Shown in pieces: positions 8,231 through 17,196 of a DNA stretch of 64,000 nt. Each line of letters starts with the position of its first letter. Within the stretch, counting starts at the first letter, position 1. The DNA lies in the NCBI GenBank assembly GCA_945860865.1, contig CAMARW010000010.1, forward strand, positions 1 through 64,000, read 5' to 3'. The position numbers were made by a program, and so were the translations under genes. Below the pieces are notes generated by a model. That model was not told where the DNA came from, did not search any database, and saw only the letters and a program-made list of their open reading frames with translations. This stretch comes from Chitinophaga pinensis (GTDB lineage: Bacteria; Bacteroidota; Bacteroidia; UKL13-3).

Positions 8231-9133
8231 GTGGAGGCATATTCGTATAATAATAATTGCGAAACTTTGCCAAAACGTAAAATTGATTTACTGGTTATAT
8301 CAGATGTGCATTTGGGTACATACGGTTGCCAGAGCAAGGCCTTGTTAAATTATCTTAATGCTGTAAAGCCCAAGCGGGTAGTGCTAAACGGCGATATTAT
8401 AGATATGTGGCAATTTAGCAAGCGGTTTTGGCCTAAATCGCACATGAAAATTATTCAGAAAATTACCAAATGGGTTAGTCAGGGTGTTAGGGTAGATTAT
8501 ATTACCGGAAACCACGATGAACTGCTGCGTAAGTTTGCCGGATTTAAAATGGGTTCGTTCCAAATTAGTAATAAGCTAATCTTAGATTTAAACGGACAAA
8601 AAACTTGGATTTTTCATGGGGATATTTTTGATGTTACCATGAAATATTCTAAATGGCTTACGCGCCTTGGCTCACATGGTTACGATTTTCTTATTGTTTT
8701 AAATGCTTTTTGCAATTGGATATTGGCCAAGTTTGGTAAAGAAAAAATATCCTTATCTAAGAACATAAAAAATAGCGTAAAAACAGCTGTAAAATTCATC
8801 AACGATTTTGAATCTATTACCGCCGAAATTGCCATTGCCAACCAATATGATTATGTGCTCTGCGGACATATTCACCATCCAGAAATAAAGCAAATTACTA
8901 CCGATAAAGGTTCGGTTCATTATTTAAACTCGGGAGATTGGATAGAAAATTTATCTGCCTTAGAATACCATGAGGGTAAGTGGAGTCTTTATAAATACAA
9001 CGCAGCAGATTTTGATGATGAAGTAGAAGAAGAACCCAATGATTTGGTGATGATGAGCAATGATCAAATTTTTAATCAGTTGTTTGAAGAGTTTATGGGA
9101 GTGGATGCGGGTAAAAACAAAAGTGCATCATGA
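8231..9133 (+). CDS. PlcP-like metallophosphoesterase (LpxH superfamily)
   Basis: This 300-residue calcineurin-like phosphoesterase shows all metal motifs: SDVHLG (Asp25, His27), NGDIIDMW (Asp55), TGNHDE (Asn94, His95) and a later CGHIHHPE. The GTYGCQSKALLNYL and WPKSHMKII segments are those of the group often annotated as UDP-2,3-diacylglucosamine hydrolase. That group includes PlcP, the phosphate-starvation phospholipase C of Alphaproteobacteria and some marine Bacteroidota. The stop overlaps the start of the glycosyltransferase gene (ATGA), the classical plcP-glycosyltransferase arrangement, so lipid remodelling is more likely than lipid A synthesis. A GTG start is used here; TTG at 8267 is an alternative. 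Family sure, role inferred. Confidence 0.75.
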   Translation: MEAYSYNNNCETLPKRKIDLLVISDVHLGTYGCQSKALLNYLNAVKPKRVVLNGDIIDMWQFSKRFWPKSHMKIIQKITKWVSQGVRVDYITGNHDELLRKFAGFKMGSFQISNKLILDLNGQKTWIFHGDIFDVTMKYSKWLTRLGSHGYDFLIVLNAFCNWILAKFGKEKISLSKNIKNSVKTAVKFINDFESITAEIAIANQYDYVLCGHIHHPEIKQITTDKGSVHYLNSGDWIENLSALEYHEGKWSLYKYNAADFDDEVEEEPNDLVMMSNDQIFNQLFEEFMGVDAGKNKSAS

Positions 9134-10173
9134 AAATATTATACGCCATTCAAGCTACTGGTAACGGGCATATTACAAGGGCCATAGAGATTATTCCGCA
9201 TTTAAAAATGTGGGGTAAAGTAGATATTTTACTCAGTGGAAGTGAGTCTGAAATAGAATTGCCTTTTAAGGTAAAATACAGGTTTAAAGGACTCTCTTTT
9301 GTGTTTGGAAATAATGGCGGCATAGATATTTGGCGAACCTATAAAAAAATGCATTCGCTCAGGTTATGGCGTGAAATTAAATTGCTACCCATTCAAAAAT
9401 ACGATTTAATCATCAGCGATTTTGAACCCATCTCTTGCTGGGCAGCCTTAAAAGCCAAGAAGCCTTGTGTAGGTTTAAGCAACCAAATGGCTACGCTGCA
9501 TCCGCTAGCTCCTAAACCCAAAAAAATAGACTTATTGGGTAAGTGGGTTTTGCAACATTATGCCCCCGTAGATTATTCGTATGGGTTTCATTTTAAAAGT
9601 TTGGATCAGCAAATTTATACACCCATAATAAGAAAAGAAATACGCCAATTAACGGTAGCTAATGCGGGTTATTATGTTGTTTATTTACCTTCCTACTCCG
9701 ATAAGAAAATTATAAAACGATTAGAAAAATTCCCAGAAATTAAATGGGTAGTTTTCTCTAAAAAATCTAGCAAAGCATACCAAGTTAATAATATAAGTAT
9801 TGAGCCTTTGTCTCGACAAAAATTTGCTGAATTTATGGCCGCTTCGGCAGGTGTTATTTGTAATGCAGGATTTGGAACTACCAGCGAAGCTCTGTTTTTG
9901 GGCAAAAAGTTATTGGTTATTCCCATGAAAACCCAGTTTGAGCAGCATTGCAACGCCGCCATGTTAAACCAAATGGGCGTTTCAGTAATAAAAAAATTGG
10001 GTAAAAAGTACGAGGCTACCCTAGCCAATTGGATAGAAAACGAAGAACCCATTGTAGTAGATTACCCAGACCAAACAGCAGATATTATTAAAACCATTGT
10101 AGAAAATCATGGTATACTTCCCAAAGATGCCCCTTTACATTTTTTAAATCAGGGTTTATTTGAGCAACTGTAA
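9130..10173 (+). CDS. GT-B glycosyltransferase (MurG/UGT-like), glycolipid candidate
   Basis: This 347-residue GT-B-fold transferase has an N-terminal YAIQATGNGHITRA, the acceptor-binding loop seen in MurG-like and diacylglycerol glucosyltransferases. The C-terminal NAGFGTTSEALFLGKKLLVIP is the nucleotide-sugar-binding motif. It overlaps the PlcP-like gene by 4 bp and is 5 bp ahead of the GH1 gene, so the three form an operon. If PlcP makes diacylglycerol from phospholipid, this enzyme is the natural candidate to glycosylate it at the inner membrane. It is not the GT4-type Agt of Agrobacterium, so donor and product are open. Confidence 0.75.
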   Translation: MKILYAIQATGNGHITRAIEIIPHLKMWGKVDILLSGSESEIELPFKVKYRFKGLSFVFGNNGGIDIWRTYKKMHSLRLWREIKLLPIQKYDLIISDFEPISCWAALKAKKPCVGLSNQMATLHPLAPKPKKIDLLGKWVLQHYAPVDYSYGFHFKSLDQQIYTPIIRKEIRQLTVANAGYYVVYLPSYSDKKIIKRLEKFPEIKWVVFSKKSSKAYQVNNISIEPLSRQKFAEFMAASAGVICNAGFGTTSEALFLGKKLLVIPMKTQFEQHCNAAMLNQMGVSVIKKLGKKYEATLANWIENEEPIVVDYPDQTADIIKTIVENHGILPKDAPLHFLNQGLFEQL

Positions 10174-10178
10174 TCACC

Positions 10179-11513
10179 ATGTCTATTCATTCTTCGCAAT
10201 TTCCTGATAACTTTATTTGGGGTGTTTCTGCCTCCGCGGCCCAAACCGAAGGTGCCTATAATAAAGATGGAAGAGGCATTTCTATCTGGGATGAATTTGC
10301 CCGATTAAATAAAATAAAAGGCAAACAAACGCCTTTTGAAGCCTGCCATTTTTACGAAAATTACGAGCAAGATATCTTGCATATAAAATCGCTCAACATA
10401 TCGCATTTTAGGTTCTCCTTGTCGTGGTCGCGCATTTTGCCCCAAGGCACGGGCGAGGTAAATGAGCTGGGCATAAACTTTTACCACCGCGTTATAGATA
10501 CTTGCCTTAAACATGGCATAGAGCCTTGGGTTACCCTTTACCACTGGGATTTGCCCTTGGCATTGGAAGCCCAGGGCGGTTGGACAAACAGGGCTATTCT
10601 TACCTGGTTTGAGGACTATGCTTCCATTTGTATGACAGAATTTGGCAACAAAGTAAAACATTGGATGGTGTTAAATGAGCCATTGGTTTTTACCGGTGCA
10701 GGTTATTTTGCAGGCTACCATGCACCCGGCAAAAAAGGACTAAAAAACTTTTTACCAGCTGCTTATCACGCGGCATTGGTTCAGGGCCATATAGGTAAAT
10801 TAATAAAACGGCTGAACCCAAACTTGCAGGTAGGCACCACTTATAGTTGCTCTTATAATATGCCTTATTCTAATAGCGTAAAAGATGTGGCAGCCGCTAA
10901 AAAAGTTAATGCTTTGCTTAATCGTTTTTTTATAGAACCCTCATTGGGCATGGGTTTCCCTGTTAATGATATTCCAGTATTGGCCAAAATAGAAGCCCTA
11001 AAGCAAGCTGGAGATGAGGCATTGATGCAAATAGATTTTGATTTTATTGGACTACAAGTTTATACCCGAGAGTTAATAAAACACAGCTATTTTACGCCTT
11101 ATTTAAACGCTAAAATTGTGCCTGCCCATAAGCGCAAAGTATTTCATACCAAAATGAATTGGGAGGTTTATCCTGCGGCTATTTTAGAGGTGGTTAAATC
11201 TTTTTCTGCTTATGCTGGAGTTAAAAAAATTATTATCACAGAAAATGGTGCTTCTTTTGATGATGCGCTGCTCAATGGGGTTGTAGCAGATTTTCACCGA
11301 CAAACTTACCTCGAAAAGCACCTCGAAAAATTACTCGAAGCCTCGCATGATTACCCTAAATTAATGGGATATTTTGTATGGTCGGCCACCGATAATTTTG
11401 AGTGGACAGAAGGCTATAGTCAGCGTTTTGGTTTAATTTATATCAATTTTAAAACCCAAGAAAGATGGGTTAAAAATTCGGGTTATTGGTACCGCCAATT
11501 TCTCTCAAAATAG
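10179..11513 (+). CDS. Glycoside hydrolase family 1 (beta-glucosidase-like)
   Basis: This 444-residue GH1 (beta/alpha)8-barrel is the full family length. The acid/base Glu167 sits in VLNEP and the nucleophile Glu355 in ITENG. The family landmarks FIWGVSASAAQTEGA, TLYHWDLP and NFEWTEGYSQRFGL are all present. It has no signal peptide, so it is cytoplasmic. It is the third gene of the PlcP-glycosyltransferase operon, 5 bp downstream, which is an unusual setting: it might trim the glycolipid made by its neighbour or use a released sugar. Its 3' end overlaps the convergent HAD gene by 44 bp. Confidence 0.9.
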   Translation: MSIHSSQFPDNFIWGVSASAAQTEGAYNKDGRGISIWDEFARLNKIKGKQTPFEACHFYENYEQDILHIKSLNISHFRFSLSWSRILPQGTGEVNELGINFYHRVIDTCLKHGIEPWVTLYHWDLPLALEAQGGWTNRAILTWFEDYASICMTEFGNKVKHWMVLNEPLVFTGAGYFAGYHAPGKKGLKNFLPAAYHAALVQGHIGKLIKRLNPNLQVGTTYSCSYNMPYSNSVKDVAAAKKVNALLNRFFIEPSLGMGFPVNDIPVLAKIEALKQAGDEALMQIDFDFIGLQVYTRELIKHSYFTPYLNAKIVPAHKRKVFHTKMNWEVYPAAILEVVKSFSAYAGVKKIIITENGASFDDALLNGVVADFHRQTYLEKHLEKLLEASHDYPKLMGYFVWSATDNFEWTEGYSQRFGLIYINFKTQERWVKNSGYWYRQFLSK

Positions 11514-12144
11514 CAGGAAAAGTTTCCATAGTTTGCAGTTTATAATCGGCAATAGCAAAGCGTAAATCATTTTGTTTTTCTGCCTCTGGAACGGCTACAC
11601 ACAGCATTTTGGCTGCTTTGGCTGCAATTACTCCATTTATAGAATCTTCTACCACCAAGCATTGGTTTTGGTCTGATCCTAATAATTTGGCAGCACTAAT
11701 AAATATGCCCGGATGGGGTTTGCCATAAGGCTCACTTTCGGCAGAATAAAGCAAGTTAAAGTAAGATTTTATGTTTAACTTATTTACTACTACTTCAATT
11801 AATCGCATGCTAGAGGAGGAAGCCAAGGCCGTTTTAAAATCATTAGCTTGCACATAATTTAAGCTTTCCAAAACGCCTGGAAGTGCCACTGCTTTTTCAG
11901 CTAATAGCTCTTCCATGCAGCAGATGATATCTTCTTCTGTTTGCGTAAAATTTGGTTCAGGCCAAGGCTGGTAGGCATACCAATAGGCAACTACCTCATT
12001 AAGTCTAAAGCCCATTACTTGCCTTAATAACTCGTCGTTTAGGTTCAAACCAAGTGCGCCAAATACTTTCTTTTCTGCTATTTTCCAAAGGGGCTCAGAG
12101 TCTACTAAGAGCCCATCCATATCAAATAAAATGGTGTTTATCAC
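11470..12144 (-). CDS. HAD-superfamily phosphatase, beta-phosphoglucomutase-like
   Basis: This 224-residue subclass-IA HAD hydrolase has motif I FDMDGLLVDSE (Asp8 nucleophile, Asp10), motif II ALASSSS near residue 110, and motif III/IV KPHPGIF...VVEDSINGV. The sequence is close to the YniC/2-deoxyglucose-6-phosphatase and beta-phosphoglucomutase group, so a hexose or pentose phosphate is the likely substrate. It begins with GTG directly after the TAA of the aminopeptidase gene (TAAGTG, zero spacing), so translational coupling is likely. Its last 14 codons overlap the 3' end of the GH1 gene on the other strand. Confidence 0.85.
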   Translation of the reverse strand: MINTILFDMDGLLVDSEPLWKIAEKKVFGALGLNLNDELLRQVMGFRLNEVVAYWYAYQPWPEPNFTQTEEDIICCMEELLAEKAVALPGVLESLNYVQANDFKTALASSSSMRLIEVVVNKLNIKSYFNLLYSAESEPYGKPHPGIFISAAKLLGSDQNQCLVVEDSINGVIAAKAAKMLCVAVPEAEKQNDLRFAIADYKLQTMETFPAILREIGGTNNPNF

Positions 12145-13446
12145 TTAGGCGTTCATTAGCATTTCAATTTCATCGGCCTCAATTGGAATGTGTGCCATAA
12201 GGTCTAGGCTGCCATTTTCTGTAATTAAAATTTCGTTTTCTAAGCGTATGCCAATGCTTTCTTCCGGAATGTAAATGCCGGGCTCGCAGCTGAATGTCAT
12301 ACCAGCTTGCATAGGCTCATAGCGCATGCCTACATCATGTACATCTATGCCTAAGAAATGACTGGTACCATGCATAAAATACTTTTTATAAGCAGGCCAT
12401 TTCGGATTTTGTTTGGCAATATCATTTAGACTTATTAAGCCTAAGTCTACCAATTCTTTCTCCATTAATTTGCCAACCTCTACATGATATTCCATTAACA
12501 TGGTTCCTGGTTTAAGCATTTCTTTGGCGGCTTTCATTACGCGTAAAACAGCGTTGTAAACGGCTTTTTGGCGAGCGGTAAACTTTCCATTTACGGGCAA
12601 AGTGCGTGTCATATCGCTAGCATAATTGGCGTAATCTGTGCCGCTATCCAATAACAATAAATCGCCATCTTTACATTGTTGGTTATTGTCTACATAATGC
12701 AAAATACAAGAATTGGCACCGCTGGCCACAATAGGATGGAATGAATGTCCGCGTGCCCTGTTGCGCAAATATTCGTGAATTACTTCTGCCTCAATCTCAT
12801 ATTCCCAAACGCCCGGTTTCACAAATTTTGCCACCCTGCGAATCATTTTTTCGCTAATAGCTACAGCCATTTTCATGAGGTCTAATTCTATCTCAGATTT
12901 TACAGAACGCAGGCGCTGCAAAATAGGCGCGGCACGCTCATATTCGTGCAATGGATAGGCGTTTCTTATTTCGTGTGCAAAGCGTAAATTTTGATACGGT
13001 GTTTGAATAACTGCCCTATCGTTTTCGTTTAAAGTTAGGTAAATATTTTGGGCATAATTAATGGCCGAATGAATTTTAGTTTTAAACTCATCGTACCAAA
13101 AAATATTGGCAACACCGCTTACGGTTTGGGCATCATCTAAGGTAAGTTTATGTCCGTTCCAAACCACCATCATATCGCTGGTGCGCTTAATAAAAAGTGC
13201 TTCGCGGTATTCTGGCACCACACAATCTGGCGCTATCACCAAAATAGTATCTTCTTGGTCTACGCCACTCAACCAAAACAAGTCAGAATTTTGCTTAAAA
13301 ATATGCGTGGCATCTCCATTCCATGGGTGCTCATCGTTCGAATGAAAAATGGCTATACTATGGGGTTTAAGTTGCGCTGCAAATTTCTTTCTGTTCGCTA
13401 TAAACAATGAATTTGGAATGGTATCGTATTTGGTTGTTCTTCTCAT
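12145..13446 (-). CDS. pepP: Xaa-Pro aminopeptidase (M24B)
   Basis: This is a pita-bread-fold aminopeptidase P that removes N-terminal residues before proline. An N-terminal creatinase-like domain (FHSNDEHPWNGD, FWLSGVDQEDT) precedes the catalytic M24 domain with its metal ligands: LLDSGTDYANYASDMTRTLP (two Asp), HGTSHFLGIDVHD (His), EPGIYI (Glu) and LENEILITE (Glu). ATG at 13446 (MRRTTKYD) is chosen; a TTG 24 bp further upstream is in frame but less likely. It lies upstream of the HAD gene with no gap, and MurF lies just upstream, so murF-pepP-HAD may be one transcript. Confidence 0.9.
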   Translation of the reverse strand: MRRTTKYDTIPNSLFIANRKKFAAQLKPHSIAIFHSNDEHPWNGDATHIFKQNSDLFWLSGVDQEDTILVIAPDCVVPEYREALFIKRTSDMMVVWNGHKLTLDDAQTVSGVANIFWYDEFKTKIHSAINYAQNIYLTLNENDRAVIQTPYQNLRFAHEIRNAYPLHEYERAAPILQRLRSVKSEIELDLMKMAVAISEKMIRRVAKFVKPGVWEYEIEAEVIHEYLRNRARGHSFHPIVASGANSCILHYVDNNQQCKDGDLLLLDSGTDYANYASDMTRTLPVNGKFTARQKAVYNAVLRVMKAAKEMLKPGTMLMEYHVEVGKLMEKELVDLGLISLNDIAKQNPKWPAYKKYFMHGTSHFLGIDVHDVGMRYEPMQAGMTFSCEPGIYIPEESIGIRLENEILITENGSLDLMAHIPIEADEIEMLMNA

Positions 13447-13482
13447 GCTAGTAATTATTTGGTGTTGCAATCTATAAAAATA

Positions 13483-14778
13483 TTAGGAAATTGGGTCTAC
13501 CAATGTTTCCATTTTCATACCCCTTGAGCCTTTTAAAAAGAAGCTGTAATTTTTAAATTGTTGTTGCTCTATATATGCCGCAGCCTCTTTGGTTTCTATA
13601 AATTTTAGGTATTTACTTTGGGTAATAGCAAAAGCTTTACCCACCAAAACTACATTAGCCAAGTTTAGGTTTAAACAGAAATCTACCAAATTTTGATGCT
13701 CTTCTGCTTCATATTTTCCTAGTTCAAACATATCGCCCAAGAACAATATTTTATTTTCTCCTGGCATGGCTATAAAGTTTTTAATGCTTAGTTCCATGCT
13801 GCTAGGATTGGCGTTATAGGCATCTAAAAAAATGTTATTATGGTCCTTTTGTATCCACTGCGAACGCAGGTTTTGTGGTTCATAAGATTCAATTCCCGCC
13901 TTAATTTGCATCGGGTTCAGCCCAAAATGGCGACCAATGGCTATGGCTGCTAAAATATTATCAAAATTATAATCGCCACTTAAATAACTGCTAATTTCTA
14001 ATCCTTCATAAGTAAATAGAATGCTAGGTTGCAACTGCTTGGGCGCCAAACAAAGTTGGTCCGAACCTAAACTTGCTGGGCCATTTTGCTGGTAGATAAT
14101 TTTGTTTTTTACCTGCGCACTTTCTGCTAAAAGAATGGCATCGTTGCCGTTTACAAAGGCCAATCCTGCTGTGTTTTTGAGGTAGCCATATAGTTCTGCA
14201 TTCGACCTAATAACACCTTCTATGCTGCCAAACCCTTCGAGGTGGTCTTTGCCATTATTGGTAACAATACCGCAACTAGGTTGGGCAATTTCGCATAAAA
14301 TGGCATTTTCATTTTCGTGGTTGGCGCCCATTTCAATAACTGCAATTTGGTGTGTTTTATTTAATTGCAATAGGGTTAAAGGGAGACCAATATGGTTGTT
14401 AAAATTGCCCGGCGTGCTTAATACAGAAAAATGGGTTTGTAAAACCGAGCTTACCAATTCTTTGGTGCTGGTTTTTCCGTTAGAGCCCACTATGGCAATA
14501 ACCGGAATGTTAAGTTGTGCTCTGTGGTAACTTGCTAGTTGCTGCAAGGTTTCTAAAACGTTCTGAACCAAAATATATTGCGCATTCATTTCGGTTTGAA
14601 CTTCATCTATTATCGCAAATGCTGCCCCTGCTTCAATAGCTTTTTGGGCAAATAAGTTTCCATTAAAATTATCGCCTTTGAGTGCAAAAAACAAGCAGTC
14701 TTTGCTTAGTTTGCGGGTATCTGTACAAATTACAGGATGGTGTAAAAAGATAGGATATAATTGTTCAATTGTTTTCAT
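13483..14778 (-). CDS. murF: UDP-N-acetylmuramoyl-tripeptide--D-Ala-D-Ala ligase
   Basis: MurF adds D-Ala-D-Ala to UDP-MurNAc-tripeptide in the cytoplasm, the last step of the soluble peptidoglycan precursor. The three Mur-ligase domains are visible: an N-terminal substrate domain with CTDTRKL and DNFNGN, a central ATPase with the P-loop VGSNGKTSTKE (about residues 97-107) and VIEMGANHENE, and a C-terminal domain with DAYNANPSSM and LGDMFELG. ATG at 14778 (MKTIEQLYP) is chosen over TTG/ATG codons up to 45 bp upstream, because the extension (NFILNFILM) has no family counterpart. It is divergent from the FG-GAP gene, 58 bp away. Confidence 0.92.
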   Translation of the reverse strand: MKTIEQLYPIFLHHPVICTDTRKLSKDCLFFALKGDNFNGNLFAQKAIEAGAAFAIIDEVQTEMNAQYILVQNVLETLQQLASYHRAQLNIPVIAIVGSNGKTSTKELVSSVLQTHFSVLSTPGNFNNHIGLPLTLLQLNKTHQIAVIEMGANHENENAILCEIAQPSCGIVTNNGKDHLEGFGSIEGVIRSNAELYGYLKNTAGLAFVNGNDAILLAESAQVKNKIIYQQNGPASLGSDQLCLAPKQLQPSILFTYEGLEISSYLSGDYNFDNILAAIAIGRHFGLNPMQIKAGIESYEPQNLRSQWIQKDHNNIFLDAYNANPSSMELSIKNFIAMPGENKILFLGDMFELGKYEAEEHQNLVDFCLNLNLANVVLVGKAFAITQSKYLKFIETKEAAAYIEQQQFKNYSFFLKGSRGMKMETLVDPIS

Positions 14779-14836
14779 TAACATTAATATAAAATTAAGA
14801 ATAAAATTTTTATCTTGCTTCAAAAATACCCTAGTT

Positions 14837-17131
14837 ATGAAAAAATCAAATTTATTATTGTTAACACTATTGTTTCCAATTATACTTTGGGCTCAGCCCA
14901 TTCAATTTAATTTAGCTAACAAGGCTTCTTTTAAAATGAATTCGGTAGATACTTTATTGTATCCGTATACGGGTGGTATAAACGCCCCGCAGTTTAATAA
15001 GTTGGATTTAGATGGCGATAACATAGAAGATTTATTGGTGTTTGATAGAAATGGAAGTAAGCTCACAACCTATTTGTTTAAGTTAGGTAAATATGTGTAT
15101 GCACCCGAGTTTGAAAGTCAGTTTCCTCCTTTATTTAAATGGGTAATTGTGCGAGATTATAACTGTGATGGCAAAAAAGATATTTTTACGGAAGTTGATT
15201 ACAATGCGCAACCAGATCCTAGTAAATTTATATCATCCAACGGAATGCGTATTCTTAAAAATGTTTCTACCGAGCCAGGTAAGCTTAAGTGGCAGCAAAA
15301 TGCCAATCAATTAATGGATATAGGATTAGGTTCTTTGCCGCCAGCAAATATTGGCTTTAATAATACCGATATTCCCTCAATAGAAGATATGGATGGCGAT
15401 GGCGATTTAGATATTCTCATCATGCCATTTAATAGAAATGTAATTACTTATTACCAAAATTTGAGTGCAGAACGCGGATATGGTTGCGATTCTATTGCCT
15501 TTTTATTTAGGGATGAGTGCTGGGGTTATATGAGTTATTTGGTAAATACAAATGCCTTTTTGTTGAATGATGATAGTCCGTGTTACCGCAATTACAAGCG
15601 TGCTGCCAAACACAACGGCAGCACCATTACTTTGTTTGATGCAGATGATGATGGCGATTTAGATGTACTTTATGGCGACCCTGAATTTAATAATTTGGTT
15701 TTCCTTGAAAATGGAAAAACACTGCATAAAATGGGTAGAGATACTATGATTAGACAAGATACTTCTTTTCCGAGCAATTCTGTAAAAGCCAGCGTGCCGC
15801 TGTTTCCTGCTTCTTATTTAATTGATGTAGATAATGATGGGAAGAGAGATATGATTGTAGCTCCTAATGCAGATGCAGCCATTAAAAATAAAGACCAAGT
15901 TTTGTATTATAGAAATACCGGAACCGCCAAGGTACCGGTGTTTACTTACCAGAATAATCAGTTTTTGGTAGGACAAACAGTTGATTTGGGAGGAGGAAGT
16001 AATCCGGTTTTTGTTGATATAGATAATGATGGCGATAAAGATTTGGTGATTGCTACTCAGGGTGATTTTAGAAAAACATTTAATAGCAGTGATTGCTTGT
16101 TTTTATTCAAAAACGTGGGCACTGCCACCAAAGCGGCCTATGAATTGGCCGATACCAATTTCTTAAAAATTAATGACGGCGCTACTAAAATTCAACGCAT
16201 AATACCAACCTTTGGCGATTTAAATGGAGATGGCAAACAAGATCTTTTAATAGGCGATTTAAATGGCAAAATGCATTTTTATCTAAACACCACCATGGGC
16301 AATACCATTAGCTTTAGCAAAGAAAGCTCAGATTATTTTGCCATTTTTGGTGGAACCTCTTCGGCACCACAATTGGTAGATTTAAACAAAGATGGGAAAT
16401 TAGACATTGTAATGGGCAGAAAAAACGGAAGCTTAGCTTATTTTGAAAACAAAGGCACCGCTACTGTGCCCAATTTTACCGCCACGCCATCTATAGATTC
16501 TATTGGAAAAATTACCACCGCAGAAATGGTTTTAAGCGGAGGTATTCCTTATTATTTTGATGGCTATTCTATTCCGCATGTTTGCGATTTAGACCGCGAT
16601 GGTAACTACGAAATTTTAGTAGGTAGCGAAACTGGAAGGGTGTTTTTATATAGAAATTTTGATGCCAGTGCAAACCGTGTTTGTGAAGAAATTACACAGA
16701 TTTATTCTGATAACAAAGGAGTTAGTTACGGTGATTTGCTTTTTGGAACAAAAACTTCCGCTAGTAGTGCCGATATAGATGGAGACAGTATTCCAGAAAT
16801 TTTAATTGGTAATATTCGCGGGGGTATTCGCATGTATGAAGCCAAAATTAAGGGCATTATCAGCGGTGTGCATCAAAACAATGTTAGCAATGCTCCGTGG
16901 CTTCTTTATCCTAACCCAGCTAAATCTATTATTTCGGTTCGAACCGATAAAAATAGTGAAGGATTAAATTATATAGTATTTGATAATATGGGCAGAACTT
17001 GGTTAAACGGAACTTTAGAAGCGTATGAAACTGCCATTCAAATACAATCATTGCCAGCGGGTATGTTTTTTATAAAAGCCATGGATGCCGATGGTAATGC
17101 CAAGGTTTCGAGGTTTTTAGTGCAGGAATAA
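14837..17131 (+). CDS. Secreted FG-GAP/VCBS-repeat protein with T9SS sorting domain
   Basis: This 764-residue exported protein has a signal peptide ending ILWAQ near residue 20. At least eight calcium-binding-type loops of the FG-GAP/VCBS propeller are visible (DLDGDNIEDLLVF, DMDGDGDLDILIM, DADDDGDLDVLYG, DVDNDGKRDMIVA, DIDNDGDKDLVIA, DLNGDGKQDLLIG, DLNKDGKLDIVMG, DLDRDGNYEILVG). The last ~75 residues (LLYPNPAKSIISV...LPAGMFFIKA) are a Por/T9SS C-terminal sorting domain, so it should be carried across the outer membrane and anchored or released. The ligand is unknown; adhesion or enzyme-support roles are typical. The reading frame continues upstream of 14837, but only this ATG gives a signal peptide. 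Confidence 0.87.
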   Translation: MKKSNLLLLTLLFPIILWAQPIQFNLANKASFKMNSVDTLLYPYTGGINAPQFNKLDLDGDNIEDLLVFDRNGSKLTTYLFKLGKYVYAPEFESQFPPLFKWVIVRDYNCDGKKDIFTEVDYNAQPDPSKFISSNGMRILKNVSTEPGKLKWQQNANQLMDIGLGSLPPANIGFNNTDIPSIEDMDGDGDLDILIMPFNRNVITYYQNLSAERGYGCDSIAFLFRDECWGYMSYLVNTNAFLLNDDSPCYRNYKRAAKHNGSTITLFDADDDGDLDVLYGDPEFNNLVFLENGKTLHKMGRDTMIRQDTSFPSNSVKASVPLFPASYLIDVDNDGKRDMIVAPNADAAIKNKDQVLYYRNTGTAKVPVFTYQNNQFLVGQTVDLGGGSNPVFVDIDNDGDKDLVIATQGDFRKTFNSSDCLFLFKNVGTATKAAYELADTNFLKINDGATKIQRIIPTFGDLNGDGKQDLLIGDLNGKMHFYLNTTMGNTISFSKESSDYFAIFGGTSSAPQLVDLNKDGKLDIVMGRKNGSLAYFENKGTATVPNFTATPSIDSIGKITTAEMVLSGGIPYYFDGYSIPHVCDLDRDGNYEILVGSETGRVFLYRNFDASANRVCEEITQIYSDNKGVSYGDLLFGTKTSASSADIDGDSIPEILIGNIRGGIRMYEAKIKGIISGVHQNNVSNAPWLLYPNPAKSIISVRTDKNSEGLNYIVFDNMGRTWLNGTLEAYETAIQIQSLPAGMFFIKAMDADGNAKVSRFLVQE

Positions 17132-17196
17132 TTGTTTTTGAAATAATTCTTAAATTGAGCAGTTGTTTTTATAATTTCGTGCCAAATTAAAAGAGT

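Noticed and set aside
14678-14836. 53-residue N-terminal extension of the FG-GAP protein
   Set aside because: It overlaps murF on the other strand and hides the clear signal peptide at 14837.
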